Shown here: piece after piece, positions 8,852 to 16,846 of the stretch
Layout of the letters: each line of letters opens with the position of its first letter
How positions within the stretch are numbered: the stretch's first letter is position 1
NCBI RefSeq assembly: GCF_021535135.1
Contig: NZ_CP091036.1
Coordinates: 1,426,001 to 1,490,000, forward strand
Source of the DNA: Antarcticibacterium sp. 1MA-6-2
GTDB taxonomy: Bacteria > Bacteroidota > Bacteroidia > Flavobacteriales > Flavobacteriaceae
Direction of reading: 5' to 3'
DNA length: 64,000 nucleotides
Made by a program: the position numbers and the translations under genes
Notes under the pieces: model-generated
The model's input: the letters and a program-made list of their open reading frames with translations, nothing else
What the model was told of the DNA's origin: nothing
The model's database searches: none

Positions 8852-9137
8852 ATTTCAACAATGCCACGTACTCCATGTAAAAAAACAAAAAAAAGATTGT
8901 TTTTTATCGCAGTACCTTTTTTGTAGAGGTCGCAAATCCAAAAGAGTCTCATTTACATCAAAAAATAAAACTTTGGGTCTGTCCCTGTTCTTCTTCATAG
9001 ATATGTTATTATAATTGTTGATCCTGATGCCTGAAAATCCTGCTAAGCCTGCTTTATATTATGAAATTTTCCGGGAGGTTTTTATTTATTCTCATATAAA
9101 ATCATTTCGTCTTAACTAAGTAATCCCGAAATTAAAT

Positions 9138-10085
9138 TTATGGAGCAATAACTATTTTACCTGTTGTGTGCGAAGTCTGAATTTGTTTAAGGGCCTCGGG
9201 AGCTTCTTTAAGCGAATAAAACTTATTTACTTCTACTGTTACTTTTCCATCTTCCACCAGTTCCCGGTAATGATCCAGCTGCCTGGAATTGGGTTCCACG
9301 AATACGAATTGAAAATCAATGTTTTTATCAATGTCATCTCCCTGGTTGAGGAGGGATACTATTTTTCCTGAAGATTTTAAAGCTTTAATACTTTGCTTAA
9401 GACTTTCACCGCTGGCACAATCAAATATAAGATCCACACCATCTGGAGCTATTTCTTTTGCAGCTGTTCCAATATCCTTCTTCCTGTAGTCAATAGTATG
9501 TTTTGCGCCAAGAGATCTCATATATTCATGGTTTTCTTCACTGGCAACACCAATAATTTCTGCTCCTCTAAGCTTTGCAAGCTGGATGGCGAAGCTTCCT
9601 ACTCCACCAGATGCACCAAGGATTAAAAGTTTTTGCCCTTCCTTAATATTTCCTGCCACGTATACAGACTGGTAAGCGGTAAGACCTGCCAGTGGTATCC
9701 CTGCGGCTTCTTCCCAGGAAATATTTTTTGGTCTTGCTGCTAAATAACTTTCAGGAATGACAATATATTCCGCAAAGGTGCCCCACTTTACTTCTGGTCT
9801 CCTTGCATAGGCGTAAACCTCTTCCCCTACATCAAATCGTCTTGCGGCATGTCCCCTTTCTTCTACGACTCCCGCCATGTCCCATCCCGGCACAACAGGA
9901 AAATTGTGAGGCATCATATCTTTATAATGACCTTCTCTTATTACAGCATCTACAGGATTTACCCCTGCCGCTTTAATTTTTACAAGTACTTCCCCTTCTT
10001 TTAACTCCGGAATTTCTATTTCGGAAATTTTGACAACTTCCGGTCCTCCAAATTCGTTGTAGTTTGCTGCCTGCATCTTTTTCAT
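9138..10085 (-). CDS. NADP-dependent oxidoreductase, quinone reductase/zinc-free MDR family
   Basis: A 315-residue medium-chain dehydrogenase/reductase. The GroES-like N-terminal half carries AAGVNPVDAVIREGHYKDMM and VVPGWDMAGVVEERG. The Rossmann domain shows LLILGASGGVGSFAIQLAKL (residues about 153-172), with an NADP-type AXXGXXG motif. The structural-zinc cysteines of alcohol dehydrogenases are absent, so it is a quinone oxidoreductase or enoyl-reductase-like enzyme. The exact electron acceptor cannot be read from the sequence. It lies about 50 bp downstream of the SDR gene on the same strand, and the two may be co-transcribed. Confidence 0.9.
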   Translation of the reverse strand: MKKMQAANYNEFGGPEVVKISEIEIPELKEGEVLVKIKAAGVNPVDAVIREGHYKDMMPHNFPVVPGWDMAGVVEERGHAARRFDVGEEVYAYARRPEVKWGTFAEYIVIPESYLAARPKNISWEEAAGIPLAGLTAYQSVYVAGNIKEGQKLLILGASGGVGSFAIQLAKLRGAEIIGVASEENHEYMRSLGAKHTIDYRKKDIGTAAKEIAPDGVDLIFDCASGESLKQSIKALKSSGKIVSLLNQGDDIDKNIDFQFVFVEPNSRQLDHYRELVEDGKVTVEVNKFYSLKEAPEALKQIQTSHTTGKIVIAP

Positions 10086-10132
10086 AATATTATTTTTTAA
10101 AATTTATATTTTTATTTTCGCTCCATAGAATA

Positions 10133-10924
10133 TTACATAGAACGGTGATTCTTTGTTCTTTTTTCCAGATTTTCATAATTATCTATAGCTATTTTGTCCA
10201 TTGTTCTGGGCTCGTTGAAATTCATTTCAATTTGTTTTTCCCGTTCTTCTCCTCCCACGATTACGTTTATTTCTTCGGAAAGTAACCCATAAATAGTCAG
10301 ATTTGCAACCTCTTCGGGGCTATCCATCCCTTCCACTTCGGCAGTTTCCATCATGTTAGTATCTGTAGCTGAAGGATACACTGTCATCACATGTAAAGGA
10401 TATTGATGAAGTTCCCTTCTCCATCGCGTCTGAAAATTGCCGAACTGCTGCTTTTGTGGCCGCATATACACTGTAGAAGGGCATTGCGATATAGCCATAG
10501 CCGGAGGAAATATTCATGATAGCTCCTTCCTTGCTTTTCTTTAAAAGAGGAAGAGATTTTTTGGTTAGCAGGATAAGGCTTAGGTGAGATTTACATTTAT
10601 TTGCTTAATTATATCCTCGTCACTTGATTGTGAAAGCAAATCGGCACTAACGACTCCCGCATTGTTAATTAGTATGTCCAATTCTCCCCATTGCCTGGTA
10701 ATTTGAGAAATAGCTTTTTCAAGATCTTCAGGATTGGATACATCTCCCTGAATGAGCAGGAAATTTACTGAGCTAAATTCAGTTTTCAGCTCCTTCATGG
10801 GTGCTGTTTTTCTTCCGAAAATTGCTATGTTATTTGTACCTTTTTGGATTAATAGTTTTACGATTGCCTTACCTATTCCAGAACTTCCTCCTGTAATAAG
10901 AATTTTTTTGTCTTTGAAATCCAT
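10133..10924 (-). CDS. SDR family oxidoreductase (DltE-like), frameshifted
   Basis: A short-chain dehydrogenase of about 263 residues, reassembled from three frames. The first part has ILITGGSSGIGKAIVKLL (TGxxxGIG cofactor motif) and LDILINNAG (NNAG motif). The middle, between about 10590 and 10430, reads SLPLLKKSKEGAIMNISSGY and then SVYAATKAAVRQFSDAMEKG, with the catalytic Ser, Tyr and Lys (YAATK). The last part is LHVMTVYPSATDTNMMETAE to the stop at 10133. The frame changes near 10590 and 10425 leave all family motifs intact, so the gene is probably functional and the breaks are errors. Substrate unknown. Confidence 0.8.
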
Positions 10925-11346
10925 AAAAAAATTTATTAAGATTAATCTTGGGTGCTCCTAAAAGGTAAAACTTCGAAGAAGAAGAGAAAGAAAGATTAGG
11001 AATGTTTTAATTTTATTTAACAGCCAGGAGAGCAGATAATAATGGTTTGTCCCACATTTTTAAAAACTTTACTTTCTGAATAAAATGCAAACCTCCTGGT
11101 TGTTCTGAAGACTTTGCGCAGCGGGGGCTGTTCTGGGTCTTATTTATTGAGAAACTGGTGTATTTGCAATTAATGGAGTCGAATATATTGAATTTATAGA
11201 CGGACAATTCTTAAATTGAACCTATAAACTATTGTTTGTCCTGCGGATAATCAAGCTGACCCGCTCGTATTTTTTTATACAAGACATTACCTGCAGTTCA
11301 GCTGGGGCTGATAAAAAAGTATAATGCAATTCTTAATTTAAAAAGT

Positions 11347-11568
11347 ATGAAACAAACATTCAAAATAGTCTCCACCTTTGCCATTATTTCGTTTGGAATT
11401 TTATGGATAATAAGAAAGTTTACAGAGCCCACTGTTTATAATACTTCGGACATAAGAACGATTCTCGTGCTAATATATTTATTTACGAGTCTTAGATATT
11501 ACCAAATGGAGATAAAACATAGAAATTCTCAAATTGATGATTTAGAAGCTAAGTTAGCAGCAAAATAA
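11347..11568 (+). CDS. Small two-helix membrane protein
   Basis: A 73-residue protein with two hydrophobic segments (about residues 8-24 and 36-52) and a charged C-terminal tail ending HRNSQIDDLEAKLAAK, probably a short coiled coil. I know of similar small unnamed proteins in flavobacteria but not of a function. It stands alone, with no tightly spaced neighbour. Confidence 0.55.
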   Translation: MKQTFKIVSTFAIISFGILWIIRKFTEPTVYNTSDIRTILVLIYLFTSLRYYQMEIKHRNSQIDDLEAKLAAK

Positions 11569-11925
11569 ATTTATCTCTAAGGAACCTGCACTGCTCCGCA
11601 AAGTTTCAAGACTTGAGCTTCTACTTATAGGAAAGGTTGCAGAATTTTTCTGAAGTCTCCGAACTTCACTTCTTCACCCCATTAACACCTTTCTTTGCAC
11701 AGCCAAAAGACATGCTACGAGATTTTAAAATATACTATTACCGCGACTCTCAATGATCTTCAGAATATTTCAGATAGCAGGAGGTAGTTTGTATTAAGAA
11801 GAGCGGTTTTCGTTTCAAGGTCTGGGGAATTTCGTAAATTTTCTTCTAAAGGATGTAAAATGCCTCAAAGTGTGAAGACTTTGACCAGCAGATGCTTTAC
11901 ATAATGAGCTAAGACCAATTCTATA
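11569..11925. other. Intergenic region, nothing recognised
   Basis: About 357 bp between the small membrane protein and the end of the PPOX-fold gene. I see no open frame with coding character, no RNA and no convincing terminator. Confidence 0.5.
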
Positions 11926-12480
11926 TTACGAAAGCTTTAAACCAATGTCAGTCGGCAGAGAATCGAGACTTTTTAAATTCTTCTCTTTCATATAATCCAC
12001 AAGTCCTTCGGCTCCTTTGTTTTCTGCCCATTTAAAATGAAGATCGCGTTCTCCCTTATACTCGTACATAGGTACACCAAAACCACAGGAGGTTTGAACC
12101 AGGTCAATATCTGCAACAATGATCTGTCGGGTACTGGGATATATTGTAAAGTCTTTAGAGCAAATGTCCCAGGAGTCAGAGTCTGGTAACACAGTGAATC
12201 CTTTTCCGTATAATCTCAGGATATTCGGTTTATCTGAAAAAGAACAGAACATAATCGTGATTCGACCATTTTCCAAAGTATGGGCCGATGTCTCATTGCC
12301 ACTGCTGATCAAATCCATATAAGCAACTTTATTATCATCCAACACCCGGAAACTATCTAAACCTTTCGGGGACAAATTTATTCTGCCGTCACCGCTAAGA
12401 GGAGCAGTTGAAACAAAAAACATGTGCTGTTCTTTAATAAAATCTTTGTGTGCGGTACTTATTGAATTACTGAATTTACC
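11926..12480 (-). CDS. Pyridoxamine 5'-phosphate oxidase-fold protein
   Basis: A protein of about 184 residues with the FMN-binding split-barrel fold of pyridoxamine-phosphate-oxidase-like proteins: HMFFVSTAPLSGDGRINLSP, VAYMDLISSGNETSAHTLEN and GRITIMFCSFSDKPNILRLY. The start ATG at 12480 (MGKFSNSISTAHKDFIKEQH) matches the family; a frame-open ATG at 12507 would add nine residues. The family binds FMN or F420 and the reaction is usually unknown. It is not PdxH, because the PLP-site pattern is not seen. Monocistronic in this window. Confidence 0.88.
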   Translation of the reverse strand, partial: GKFSNSISTAHKDFIKEQHMFFVSTAPLSGDGRINLSPKGLDSFRVLDDNKVAYMDLISSGNETSAHTLENGRITIMFCSFSDKPNILRLYGKGFTVLPDSDSWDICSKDFTIYPSTRQIIVADIDLVQTSCGFGVPMYEYKGERDLHFKWAENKGAEGLVDYMKEKNLKSLDSLPTDIGLKLS

Positions 12481-12507
12481 CATATCGCTACTTATTATTA
12501 TTTTCAA

Positions 12508-13026
12508 ATGGCCGGAGTATCGAATCTAAGTATTTTTTACCAACTGAATGCGGTCGATTTTAAGGTCTTTCAAAATTACCTTCTTCTTCTTAAATCAATT
12601 ACTTCTAAGTGTCTATCAAAATAAGGATATAACGGCAAAAAATTTAGTGTAGATGTATAAAGAATACCAGAATTAAATATTTCATGGAATGGAATAGACA
12701 GTCTGGATTTTACTCTGGGATCATCTAAGTAGTTTGGGATTTATTTATAGGAGGTATTTTAACAGGAAGAATTTCCGCCAATCATCTGCTTTAGTAATCG
12801 AGCATTTTTATTTTAATGCAAGAATTCAAACGGAAAGATGATAAAAAGATTAGAGAAGTGACTGCTACTATAGCTTAATTAAATTGTAACCCTACTTACA
12901 ACTTATTTTTAGACGCCTTTCTTATTCAGATATAGCTGCCACTATCTCTAATTTCTACCAAACTTAAAGATTTTGTAAAGACGAAAAACAGGCGTTGAGT
13001 AAACGTGCATAATTCAGAAGTAATCG
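12508..13026. other. Intergenic region, nothing recognised
   Basis: About 519 bp of A/T-rich sequence between the PPOX-fold gene and the sensor kinase. No sustained open frame, RNA gene or clear terminator is seen. Confidence 0.5.
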
Positions 13027-16008
13027 TTAAACCTGTAGTTGAAGTATCACTGTAGTGCCTTCATTCTTTTCTGAAAATATTTGTACTGCTTTTTTCACAT
13101 TATATCCCAGTAAGGCCAGTCGCTCTTTAACCAGAATAACGCCTTTGGATTTGTGTAATTTATTTTCTGAAGTGTTAGAGATTCCAATCCCGTTATCTTC
13201 AATCTTACATTGTAAGACTCCATCCTTCAGCAATAAAAAAGAAATTTTTAATGTGGGTTGAGTGACTCCCGGAGGAAAAGCGTGTACAAAAACATTTTCC
13301 ACAAAAGTCTGTAAGATCATCGTGGGAATTTCAATTTCATAAAGGTCTATTAAAGGATCTGTTTCAAATTTTACGTCAATAGCGTTGTTAAACCTCGTAT
13401 TTTCAAGCCTTATATAAGATTGCAAATATTCTATTTCTTCAATTAGTAAAATAGTGGCTCTGGTACAATGATCAAGGTTCAACCTGATTAATTTAGAAAA
13501 ATCTCCTAAAAATACTGTTGCATTGTCTATATCGCTATCCATAATATAATACTGAATTGAATTCATTGCATTGAATATGAAATGCGGATTCATTTGAGCC
13601 AGGAGAGCCTCCATCTTCGTTTCTTCAAAACGCTTTTGGATCAATCTTTTTTGTTCTTCAAAATTTTTAGTTTGCAGTAATTGATATCGATAAACACTAA
13701 AAATCGTTAATATCATTACACCCAAAACCAGTAGAGCAAACCACCAGGTCTTCCAAAAAGGAGGAAGTATTTCCATATTTACCAGGTGCTGGGTATAATT
13801 TAAGCCTGTACTTTCATCATAGATTTTTACGTCTACCTCATAATCTTCAATAGGTAAGGAAGCAAGAAATATTTCAGGTTTAGAGGAAGGCAGGCTCCAG
13901 TTGTCCTTGCTGTTCAATCGATATTGATACTGTAATTTATTCGGAAAGGGATGAGCATTTGTGGTATACTTAAGAAGAACTGTATTTTGGTTGTATGGAA
14001 GATCTATATCTTTCAGAGTAGCCAGTTCAACTGAAATCTTTTTGTTGTTGACAAAAATCTCTTTCAAATTTACCTGGTGAACTAATTTTGTGGTGTCTCT
14101 CACAGCATTAATATCTATATTATAATACCCGTTATTGCTTCCTATAGATAAAATGTTCTTATTTACTGTGACATTTAATAAAGGTTGTTCCAGCCCCTGC
14201 TCCTTATCTAAAAAAACAGAACGTTTGTCTTTATAAAGGGTCAAACCTTTTTCTGTTCCAATTATTAAAGTTCCCCCATATTGCTTCAAAAAAGAGATAG
14301 TGTTTCCCTGAATTTCTGCCCTGGGTATTTTCTCCAATATTTCAAATGATGCTTCATCACTAATAATAAATACATCCCCAAATTCATTTGAAACTGCGAT
14401 GTTATCTCCTAAAGCGGTAATGTGTTTCAATTTCTTTTCATCCCAAATCCCGTTCTTCAAATAGGACTTAAACTCACCATTTTCCCATACATAAAGACCG
14501 GAAAAAATTGATAATAGGTAGGTTTTTTTGTTCTTTCTCAAACTACCAACAACCATAGTGGGAGTATTTAGCTCTTCTGCCCTAAAATGATTGTATTCAA
14601 ATGCCTCCAAATTGCTATAGACCCTAAGGCCTCCATAAGGATTTGTTTCTATAAGACTCCCTGCCGGAGTGAAGTTTATCTCTTCGGAATGCAGCGGTAA
14701 ATACCTGTCTAATTGACCTGTATCTTTTATGGCAAATATTCCAATATTGGTATTCACCCAAAAGATGTTTTCTGATACTTTTATATCATAAAACCTAATT
14801 TCCTTAGCCTTTATGGAATAATCCAGTTCATAGAAATCATCCTGATGCTTAGGTAAGGGTAAGGTGGTGTTGGTTACATACTTCTCCTGCCATTGTTTAA
14901 GTTGTAACAGAGTGATCTTCTGTTCCCATCCGGCTCTTTTTAAAATAATGGCATCATGGAGTACTAAAGCAGAAGTATTATCTGTTTTGGCAAAATTCAG
15001 GACATTTTCTCCCTGGGTCTCTACAAACTTAATTTGAGGATTTAAAGCGATTTCAAATAAGCCGGAATCTTTAGTTCCTATGTATAATCTTCCAAAACCG
15101 GGATCATAAGCAAGGGATATGACCTCTTTGCCCGGCACATTAAATTCTGAAGACCTTGAAACCAGCTGATTATTTACCAGTTCGTAAATTCCTCCGTCAC
15201 TGTCATATATTCCCCAGGCTCCTGCAAAAATTCTATCATCATTAGTTTTGACATGCTCCCAAATAATAGAGTATCCCAGTTTTTTTAAAGGCAGAAAATT
15301 ATTCTCGCTAACATAATCAGCAAGAGAATTTTTTGTAAAAAACCCTTTGTTACTGCTATAAATACTGTCATTATCCACTAAAACGGAATATATGTATTGA
15401 TGGTCATTCACTTTAACCAGGGCTGCCTCTTCATCTTCATTTGAAATCCTGTAGATTCCCGTGTTATAGGTAACTACATAAATTTGATTCCTGTATTTAA
15501 AGAAGTCCTGCACCCTGAACAGCTTGTTATTATTGGGAAACGTTAAAGAAATCACTTTAAAGTTATTTACATCGATAAGGGAGACCCCATTACTGGTCCC
15601 CACATACATATAATTTTGGTGAGAGAAGAGCTTGGTTATCTCATTGTGAACCAGGCCTTCTTTTTTCGATATAAGTTTAAACTTATATCCATCATAAATG
15701 CTTACTCCCTCACCGTAGCTACCAAACCACAAATTTTTATTGGGGTCTTCTGCAATCGCCCAACAGCTGTTAAGAGCGAGTCCATCCTCTTCAAAGAAGT
15801 AATTAAAGACGTCATTTTCTTTTTTGACCACCCCATTTTCGGTCCCGATCCAAAGGATATGGTTGCTGTCCACCAGTAATGATCTAACGGCATTATTTGG
15901 CAGCTCATTAGCTGCAGTATAATTTCTACCCGGATAATTTTGAGAAAAGGCGAAATTATACCATAAGAAAAATAAAAGGAAGGATCTATTGATTTTGTAG
16001 AATGGCAC
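13027..16008 (-). CDS. Beta-propeller (Reg_prop/Y_Y_Y) LytS-type sensor histidine kinase
   Basis: A sensor of about 993 residues. A signal peptide ends in WYNFAFSQ. A large periplasmic region of two-component-regulator propeller repeats follows (for example SNHILWIGTENGVVKKE and KNLWFGSYGEGVSIYDG), then a Y_Y_Y domain (about 690-770). There is one membrane helix (WWFALLVLGVMILTIFSVYR) and a cytosolic His_kinase domain with AQMNPHFIFNAMNSIQYYIM and an ATP-binding DNGIG. The GTG at 16008 gives a normal signal peptide (VPFYKINRSFLLFF) and overlaps the regulator stop by 23 bp; the ATG at 16056 would add 16 unlikely residues. Its partner is the LytTR regulator directly upstream. Confidence 0.88.
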   Translation of the reverse strand: MPFYKINRSFLLFFLWYNFAFSQNYPGRNYTAANELPNNAVRSLLVDSNHILWIGTENGVVKKENDVFNYFFEEDGLALNSCWAIAEDPNKNLWFGSYGEGVSIYDGYKFKLISKKEGLVHNEITKLFSHQNYMYVGTSNGVSLIDVNNFKVISLTFPNNNKLFRVQDFFKYRNQIYVVTYNTGIYRISNEDEEAALVKVNDHQYIYSVLVDNDSIYSSNKGFFTKNSLADYVSENNFLPLKKLGYSIIWEHVKTNDDRIFAGAWGIYDSDGGIYELVNNQLVSRSSEFNVPGKEVISLAYDPGFGRLYIGTKDSGLFEIALNPQIKFVETQGENVLNFAKTDNTSALVLHDAIILKRAGWEQKITLLQLKQWQEKYVTNTTLPLPKHQDDFYELDYSIKAKEIRFYDIKVSENIFWVNTNIGIFAIKDTGQLDRYLPLHSEEINFTPAGSLIETNPYGGLRVYSNLEAFEYNHFRAEELNTPTMVVGSLRKNKKTYLLSIFSGLYVWENGEFKSYLKNGIWDEKKLKHITALGDNIAVSNEFGDVFIISDEASFEILEKIPRAEIQGNTISFLKQYGGTLIIGTEKGLTLYKDKRSVFLDKEQGLEQPLLNVTVNKNILSIGSNNGYYNIDINAVRDTTKLVHQVNLKEIFVNNKKISVELATLKDIDLPYNQNTVLLKYTTNAHPFPNKLQYQYRLNSKDNWSLPSSKPEIFLASLPIEDYEVDVKIYDESTGLNYTQHLVNMEILPPFWKTWWFALLVLGVMILTIFSVYRYQLLQTKNFEEQKRLIQKRFEETKMEALLAQMNPHFIFNAMNSIQYYIMDSDIDNATVFLGDFSKLIRLNLDHCTRATILLIEEIEYLQSYIRLENTRFNNAIDVKFETDPLIDLYEIEIPTMILQTFVENVFVHAFPPGVTQPTLKISFLLLKDGVLQCKIEDNGIGISNTSENKLHKSKGVILVKERLALLGYNVKKAVQIFSEKNEGTTVILQLQV

Positions 16009-16736
16009 TAATGAACTCTTCTTCTTTTCGAAAAGAAACCTGTAGTTTCTCTCCATTGGTTAATTCTACTTCCTTGTTGATTTTATTGTACCTAACAACA
16101 TAATTTAAATTTATAACGTAGCTTTTATGGATCCTTGCAAAAGAATTTGTGGGAAGGATTTCTTCCACAAATTTTAAAGTTTTGGTAACCATTTTTGTAG
16201 AACCGTCAATTACTTTTATGCAGCAATAATTACTTTCAGCCTTGCAATACAAAATCTGGTTGGAATGAATGAGATCAAAACCTTCAACTGTGGGAAATGC
16301 AATTTTACTTACTTGTTGATCATTTACGTTAAGGTTTTCCAATAATAAGGTCAATTTTTTTGGGCCAGACTCCTTTGGATTTGTTCTCAAACTTTTTTAC
16401 CGCCTCAGATAATTCCACAGCATTTATAGGTTTGAGTAAATAATCCAGCGCACTGCGCTTAATGGCTTTAATAGCAAATTGATTGTAAGCAGTGGTGAAA
16501 ACGACTTCAAAATTTATAGCGTCAAAATATTGAAACAGTTCAAAACCATTCTTCTCAGGCATCTGGATGTCTAAAAAAACTAATTCAGGTCCGTATTTCT
16601 TAATGGCCGTCACCCCTGAATCTACCGAATTGCACTTCTCCACTATATTAAATTTATTAGGAAAACTCTTCTCCAGGGTTTTTTCCAAAAAATTTTGGGC
16701 ATTTATTTCATCGTCTATAATAACTGTCCTTATCAT
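15986..16736 (-). CDS. LytTR family response regulator, frameshifted
   Basis: The receiver domain starts MIRTVIIDDEINAQNFLEKT, with the acidic pocket DDE, phospho-acceptor D56 (LVFLDIQMPEKNG), TTAY and KP. A frame change at about 16350-16385 (around VWPKK) separates it from the C-terminal LytTR DNA-binding domain (AFPTVEGFDLIHSNQILYCK, FARIHKSYVINLNYVVRYNK). Full length is about 249 residues. It overlaps the sensor-kinase start, so the two are translated together. The regulator probably controls the DUF5916 gene upstream on the same strand or a distant locus; this is inferred from position only. Confidence 0.88.
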
Positions 16737-16846
16737 TTGCTAAAACTACAATTTTATGACAATTTAGGACTTTTTTCCCCGCATAGAAATTGCACAACAG
16801 CAATTTCTAAGAAAATGTATAATAATATGGCTAAAGGCAGCTGGTT

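Larger units (their letters stand above)
7551..8917 (+). mobile_element. IS110-family insertion sequence (IS110 group), 1367 bp
   Basis: The boundaries come from the interrupted dehalogenase. The left junction is GTTACA-CT-CGTACG (CT at 7549-7550) and the right junction is CAGTAC-CT-TTTTTG (CT at 8916-8917). The only shared sequence is CT, the core dinucleotide known from the IS110 member IS621, and excision leaves a perfect in-frame reading of the target gene. The element has a 231-bp left end, a 1008-bp transposase gene and a 128-bp right end. It has no terminal inverted repeats and makes no target duplication beyond the core, as expected for IS110. The long left end, rather than the right, places it in the IS110 group and not IS1111. 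Confidence 0.92.
6933..8998 (-). pseudogene. Haloacid dehalogenase, type II, split by an IS110 element
   Basis: This is one HAD-superfamily gene (L-2-haloacid dehalogenase-like) in two blocks. The 5' block (8998 down to 8916) encodes MKKNRDRPKVLFFDVNETLL with the nucleophile motif FDVNET. The 3' block (7550 down to 6933) continues SVTAALGGKEDLGKLWFTTM, LVSFTNGS (motif II), the GKYKP lysine region and AAHGWDIAGAL (motif III). Removing 7551-8917 joins the blocks in frame as DLRPLQKSVTAALGG, exactly the family pattern. Two further frame changes lie near 7236 (after QLENA) and near 7060 (before GNWRAAFISRPGKQ); these are either later decay or sequence error. The full product would be about 234 residues. 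The gene is inactive as it stands. Confidence 0.9.

Noticed and set aside
7551..8917. Terminal inverted repeats or a target-site duplication for the IS
   Set aside because: None is present beyond the CT core, which is the expected IS110 pattern rather than a sign of a damaged element.
8728..8952. 74-codon minus-strand frame across the IS right end
   Set aside because: It crosses the IS boundary into the dehalogenase 5' fragment in the wrong frame. The real coding content there is the dehalogenase start at 8998.
11013..11207. 64-codon minus-strand frame
   Set aside because: Low-complexity, cysteine and serine mix without family, start context or neighbours; more likely chance.
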